DNA of 64,000 bases from Arachis hypogaea (Eukaryota > Streptophyta > Magnoliopsida > Fabales > Fabaceae), in contig NC_092039.1 of assembly GCF_003086295.3 (NCBI RefSeq), positions 94,263,061-94,327,060 of the forward strand. Direction: 5' to 3'. Below are positions 60,908-64,000 of this stretch, piece by piece (the stretch's first letter is position 1; every line of letters starts with the position of its first letter). The notes under the pieces were generated by a model. The model was not told the origin of the DNA and did not search any database. It saw only the letters and a list, made by a program, of their open reading frames with translations. The position numbers and the translations under genes are program-made.

Positions 60908-63900
60908 ATGGGAGACTCTTCCACTTCTTCCACTTCTTCCATTTCTCAAGGCACTTTCAAAACAACGAAACCCTCTCATTTTCGAGCGAAAATCAAGTTT
61001 CAAAATATAGAAATCGTAGTTCAAAAACTGCATCAAAACACCATCAACCTCTCTGTGAAGAATCTGAAGAAAAAACAAACCAAGAATACTCAACGTAAGT
61101 CCATTAAAATACTGTATATTTTACTTTTCTTCTACGTCGTTCTGCTAGGGTTTACTATTACTCTTACTTCTTTGTTATACGTCGTTCTTCTAAGTTATAC
61201 GTCGTTCTTCTAAGTTCTACGTCGTTCTACATTGTTATTCTAAGTCCTCCTGCTATTTTTGTTGATTTTTGGGGGTTTATTCCGTAGATTCGGGGGTGTA
61301 AACTGCTTAACCTTGTAATGTGGCTTTATATTGAAGCATGGTTGATTGATATCTGTCTGATATCTATATGGATGTATCTGAATAATATCTATGGGTGTAT
61401 CTCACTGTAATCAATGGGTGTATCTTGTTTGACATCTTTGGGTGTATCTGAATAATATCTATGGGTGTATCTCACTGTTATGAATGGGTGTATCTTGCGA
61501 ATATCTGGCTGTATCTGACTCATATATATGGGTGTATCTTACTGTTATCAATGGGTGTATCTTAATTGTTATCAATGGGTGTATCTGAGTCATATATATA
61601 TGGGTGTATATTACTGATATCTTTGGGTGTATTTTTAGTTTCAGAGAAAATGGCAGCAAGAAACCAAACCAAAGACATGAAATGTGCCACACATCTTCTG
61701 AATGATAAGTTCAGAAACATGACTGAGGAGAAGAAGGCAATTGTGAGGGATCTTGGATTCGGTGGGTTGATGCACATCCCACCACTGAGGGTGGATCACC
61801 AACTCTTAAGGGAGCTGGCAAAAAACTTCAAACTTGGGGAGAACAAACTGAAGACAGGATATGGTTCTTTCCATATAACCCCCAAAAAAATAGGTGATGT
61901 GCTTGGCATCAATGCAACAGGTAATTATCTCAAAATTATAGATGTATATTAAGTTGTTGCTTGGGTGTATATTAACCTGATGCTTGGGTGTATTTTAACC
62001 GACTTGGATGCTTTGTTGTCTTCCTTTTTGTAGGAGATCTATTTCCTGAGAAAGTTGACTATAAAAAACTTTCTGATGATGACAAAATAATTTATAGAAG
62101 ATTCCAGGGTAAGACCCTCAAAAGTCTTACCGATGAAATGATGGAAATCGGCGTTGGCAACGAAGAGGAACGCCTGATGTTCAAGAGGATATTCATCCTC
62201 TACATACAGATGGCGTTCCTTTTGCCAACGACGATAAACAAAATATCGCCCGTGCACCTGGTCCCGATTTTTAAGATGGACGGCATAGAGGAGAGAAACT
62301 GGGGGGGGCATGTTTTGACCTTCATGATCAGGGGCATAACAGACTACCAGGAGAAGAAGAAGAAGGCAATCAATGGCTGCCTCTTCGCCCTGATGATAAT
62401 CTACTTTCACCTTTCAAAAAACAAACGCAAGAATAGGGTTGAAAGACCACCAAAGCCATGGATTGCCAACTGGACTAAGGAGCAGTTGGTGAAAAGAATG
62501 AATGAAGAGAGAGAGGAAATTTTGGTGAGTAATCATAATAAGTTGGTGTACTTTATTTACCCGAATGGTGCTAACTAAAATATCTCATGTTTCAGGGGAT
62601 TTTGAATTTGGCAGAGACAAAAGAAAAAATGAGAAAAAAAGAAAAAAAAAAAGAAGAAATAAAAAAAAAACAAAAAAAAGGAAGGCGAGCTCAACATCGT
62701 CTTCGGAGACAGAAACTACCGACAGTGACACTTCTACCTCTGAGTCTGAGGCTCAAGAAGACTCGGAGGATTCGGGAATTAAACACCCCGGCAAAAAGGG
62801 GAAAAAGTAAGTACCATACTTGGGTGTAATTTCTTTTTTGAGTTGGGTGTATTTTATTTGATCACGTTGGGTGTATGTAGTTTATTAAGCAGGGTGCGTT
62901 TCGTTTGCTGCGTTGGGTGTATATTGTATACTCAGTTGGGTGTATCTCGTGAATTCATTTGGGTGTATTTTTAATATGTTCTAAATGATGATTGTTTGTC
63001 TGCAGATGGACTCAAGAAAAAGAAAGCAGAGGGAAGAGGAGTCAGATTCTGATTCAGAATCTGAATCTGAACCAAGTGATGAGTAATGTCCTGAAATTAT
63101 TACTCCTTTCTTTTGGCTTCTTTATAAAGATTTTGTGTATTAACCGAGGTGTCTTTTATTGACTTATAGGAGCGAAGAATCATCACCTGGGAAGAAGGAG
63201 AAGAAAAAGAAAAAAACAAAAACAACACCAAAAGAGTAAGCACTTCTTTCATTAATATTCTGTGATAAAATTAATTTTTTATTTCTGATTGGTACTGTTT
63301 TTTTTTTCCACCCAGAACACCACAAAAAAAGAAAAAAGTAGTTGTGGAGGATTCACCTCCTGAAGAAGATCAATACTTTTACGGGTACAGTACCTCGTAA
63401 GCTATCCTACGGTCTATCATCGTAATTATTTTTGTTAACGTCTTATTTTATGAATGTAGTGAGACATATGAAATATCGAGTGACGAACTCGATGAATTGC
63501 TAGGGGAAAACGTTCATAAATCTGCTGCAGAGGGGTATGTCTTGCTGTGCTGTGTATTTGAGATTTTGGTGTCTTTTGTTTGCTAATAATTGTATCTTGT
63601 TTCGCAGGGACAACCAGGCTGACCTGCGACCGACAGAAGGTCGCTATGTGTCCTCTGAAACGTAAGAAGCTTTATTATTTAATAAAAACTTGTTTACTAA
63701 GTTGGATGTATCTTGTTTACTAAGTTGGATGTATATTTCGTTTGAATAACATGAAATCTGTTTAGACTACCGGCTGTGAACTTGGGAAGTGATGATCCTT
63801 CCTCTCAAGGACGCACAGAACAGAGTAGTGTAAACCAGCCATCACAGAGCATGTAATTTCTCTTTCAAATAACCGTTACTTTTGTTCTTCTAATAACTTC

Positions 63901-64000
63901 TACTTCTAATTCTGTATGTATTTTTTTTAGAAAAAAAAGCCCTTTATTATTTTATTCAAGAAAAAAAAGGCAGCAAAAAAAAGCAAAAACTGCAATTATG
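60908..64000 (+). CDS. Multi-exon TE-associated gene of unknown function (3' end outside window)
   Basis: Exons readable with GT-AG borders: 60908-61094, 61645-61920, 62034-62524, 62596-62806, 63006-63082, 63170-63235, 63316-63396, 63460-63534, 63608-63661, 63766-63852, 63931-64000+. Exon 1 joins exon 2 in frame, and phases agree from exon 5 onward. Exons 2-3 encode a folded domain (KAIVRDLGFGGLMHIPPL, GYGSFHITPKKIGDVLGIN, RFQGKTLKSLTDEMMEIGV, PWIANWTKEQLVKRM). From exon 4 on the protein is Lys-rich then Ser/Asp/Glu-rich low complexity. I recall such N-terminal domains in legume proteins that end in a Ulp1-type protease and are linked to Mutator-like elements, but that part is not in the window. 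In exon 4 the acidic frame and the spliced frame differ, suggesting a one-base shift in an A tract, so this may be a decaying copy. Confidence 0.6.
61380..61640 (+). repeat. GGGTGTATCT minisatellite in intron 1
   Basis: About ten units, mostly of the form ATGGGTGTATCTGA or ATGGGTGTATCTTA at 20-32 nt spacing. The same GGGTGTAT core recurs in intron 2 (61965-61992), intron 4 (62820-62968) and, as GGATGTAT, in intron 9 (63703-63735). Confidence 0.85.

Noticed and set aside
61380..61640. Telomere-like repeat
   Set aside because: The unit GGGTGTATCT with 20-32 nt spacing is not TTTAGGG and is confined to introns of one gene.

Overview
The window is plant nuclear DNA dominated by nested transposable elements. 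It holds one clearly intact cellular gene, an LRR receptor kinase, and part of a second, TE-associated multi-exon gene. Spliceosomal GT-AG introns, legume-type Ty3/gypsy elements and LTRs resembling the peanut FIDEL family point to a legume, most likely Arachis. That species call is inference from recalled families, not from a search.

1-31014 is a nest of four retroelements. Element A (1-10433, 5' LTR cut by the window edge) is a Tat-lineage Ty3/gypsy element with a tRNA-Asp primer site, broken gag-pol with a second RNase H domain, a tandem-repeat spacer and a spliced antisense ORF. It lies inside the RNase H region of a related older element B (10434-14842 plus 28587-31014). B is also split by a solo LTR, D (14843-15956 plus 28223-28586; 5-bp duplication gtacc). 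D is split in turn by a complete Athila/FIDEL-like element E (15957-28217; duplication gcgtg). Order of events: B, then D, then E; A entered B independently.

31015-34807 is old repetitive DNA with a near-perfect 65-nt inverted repeat, a GGCAGTCTC motif series, a 147-bp tandem duplication and microsatellites. 34808-49425 looks like a non-autonomous CACTA transposon that captured the last exons of a long-chain acyl-CoA synthetase gene. A second FIDEL-like element F (36618-48808; duplication gtttg) later landed in an intron of that captured fragment. F is almost intact: its gag-pol frame has a single in-frame stop, and its downstream 364-aa ORF is complete.

49426-54053 is AT-rich intergenic DNA with long microsatellites. 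54054-57647 (minus strand) is an intact two-exon LRR receptor-like kinase of the MIK2 type (1170 aa). 57648-60907 is intergenic and contains a 700-bp hAT-like element with an 8-bp target duplication. From 60908 to the right edge runs a gene of at least eleven exons on the plus strand, whose introns carry a GGGTGTAT minisatellite.

The most unusual signal is a family of short GC-rich palindromes (core GGCGTT-N-AACGCC) in E and F. They occur in three separate places per element: the LTR, the gag-protease linker, and a regular ~30-nt-pitch array of 10-11 units between pol and the third ORF. Several copies show paired changes that keep the two arms complementary.
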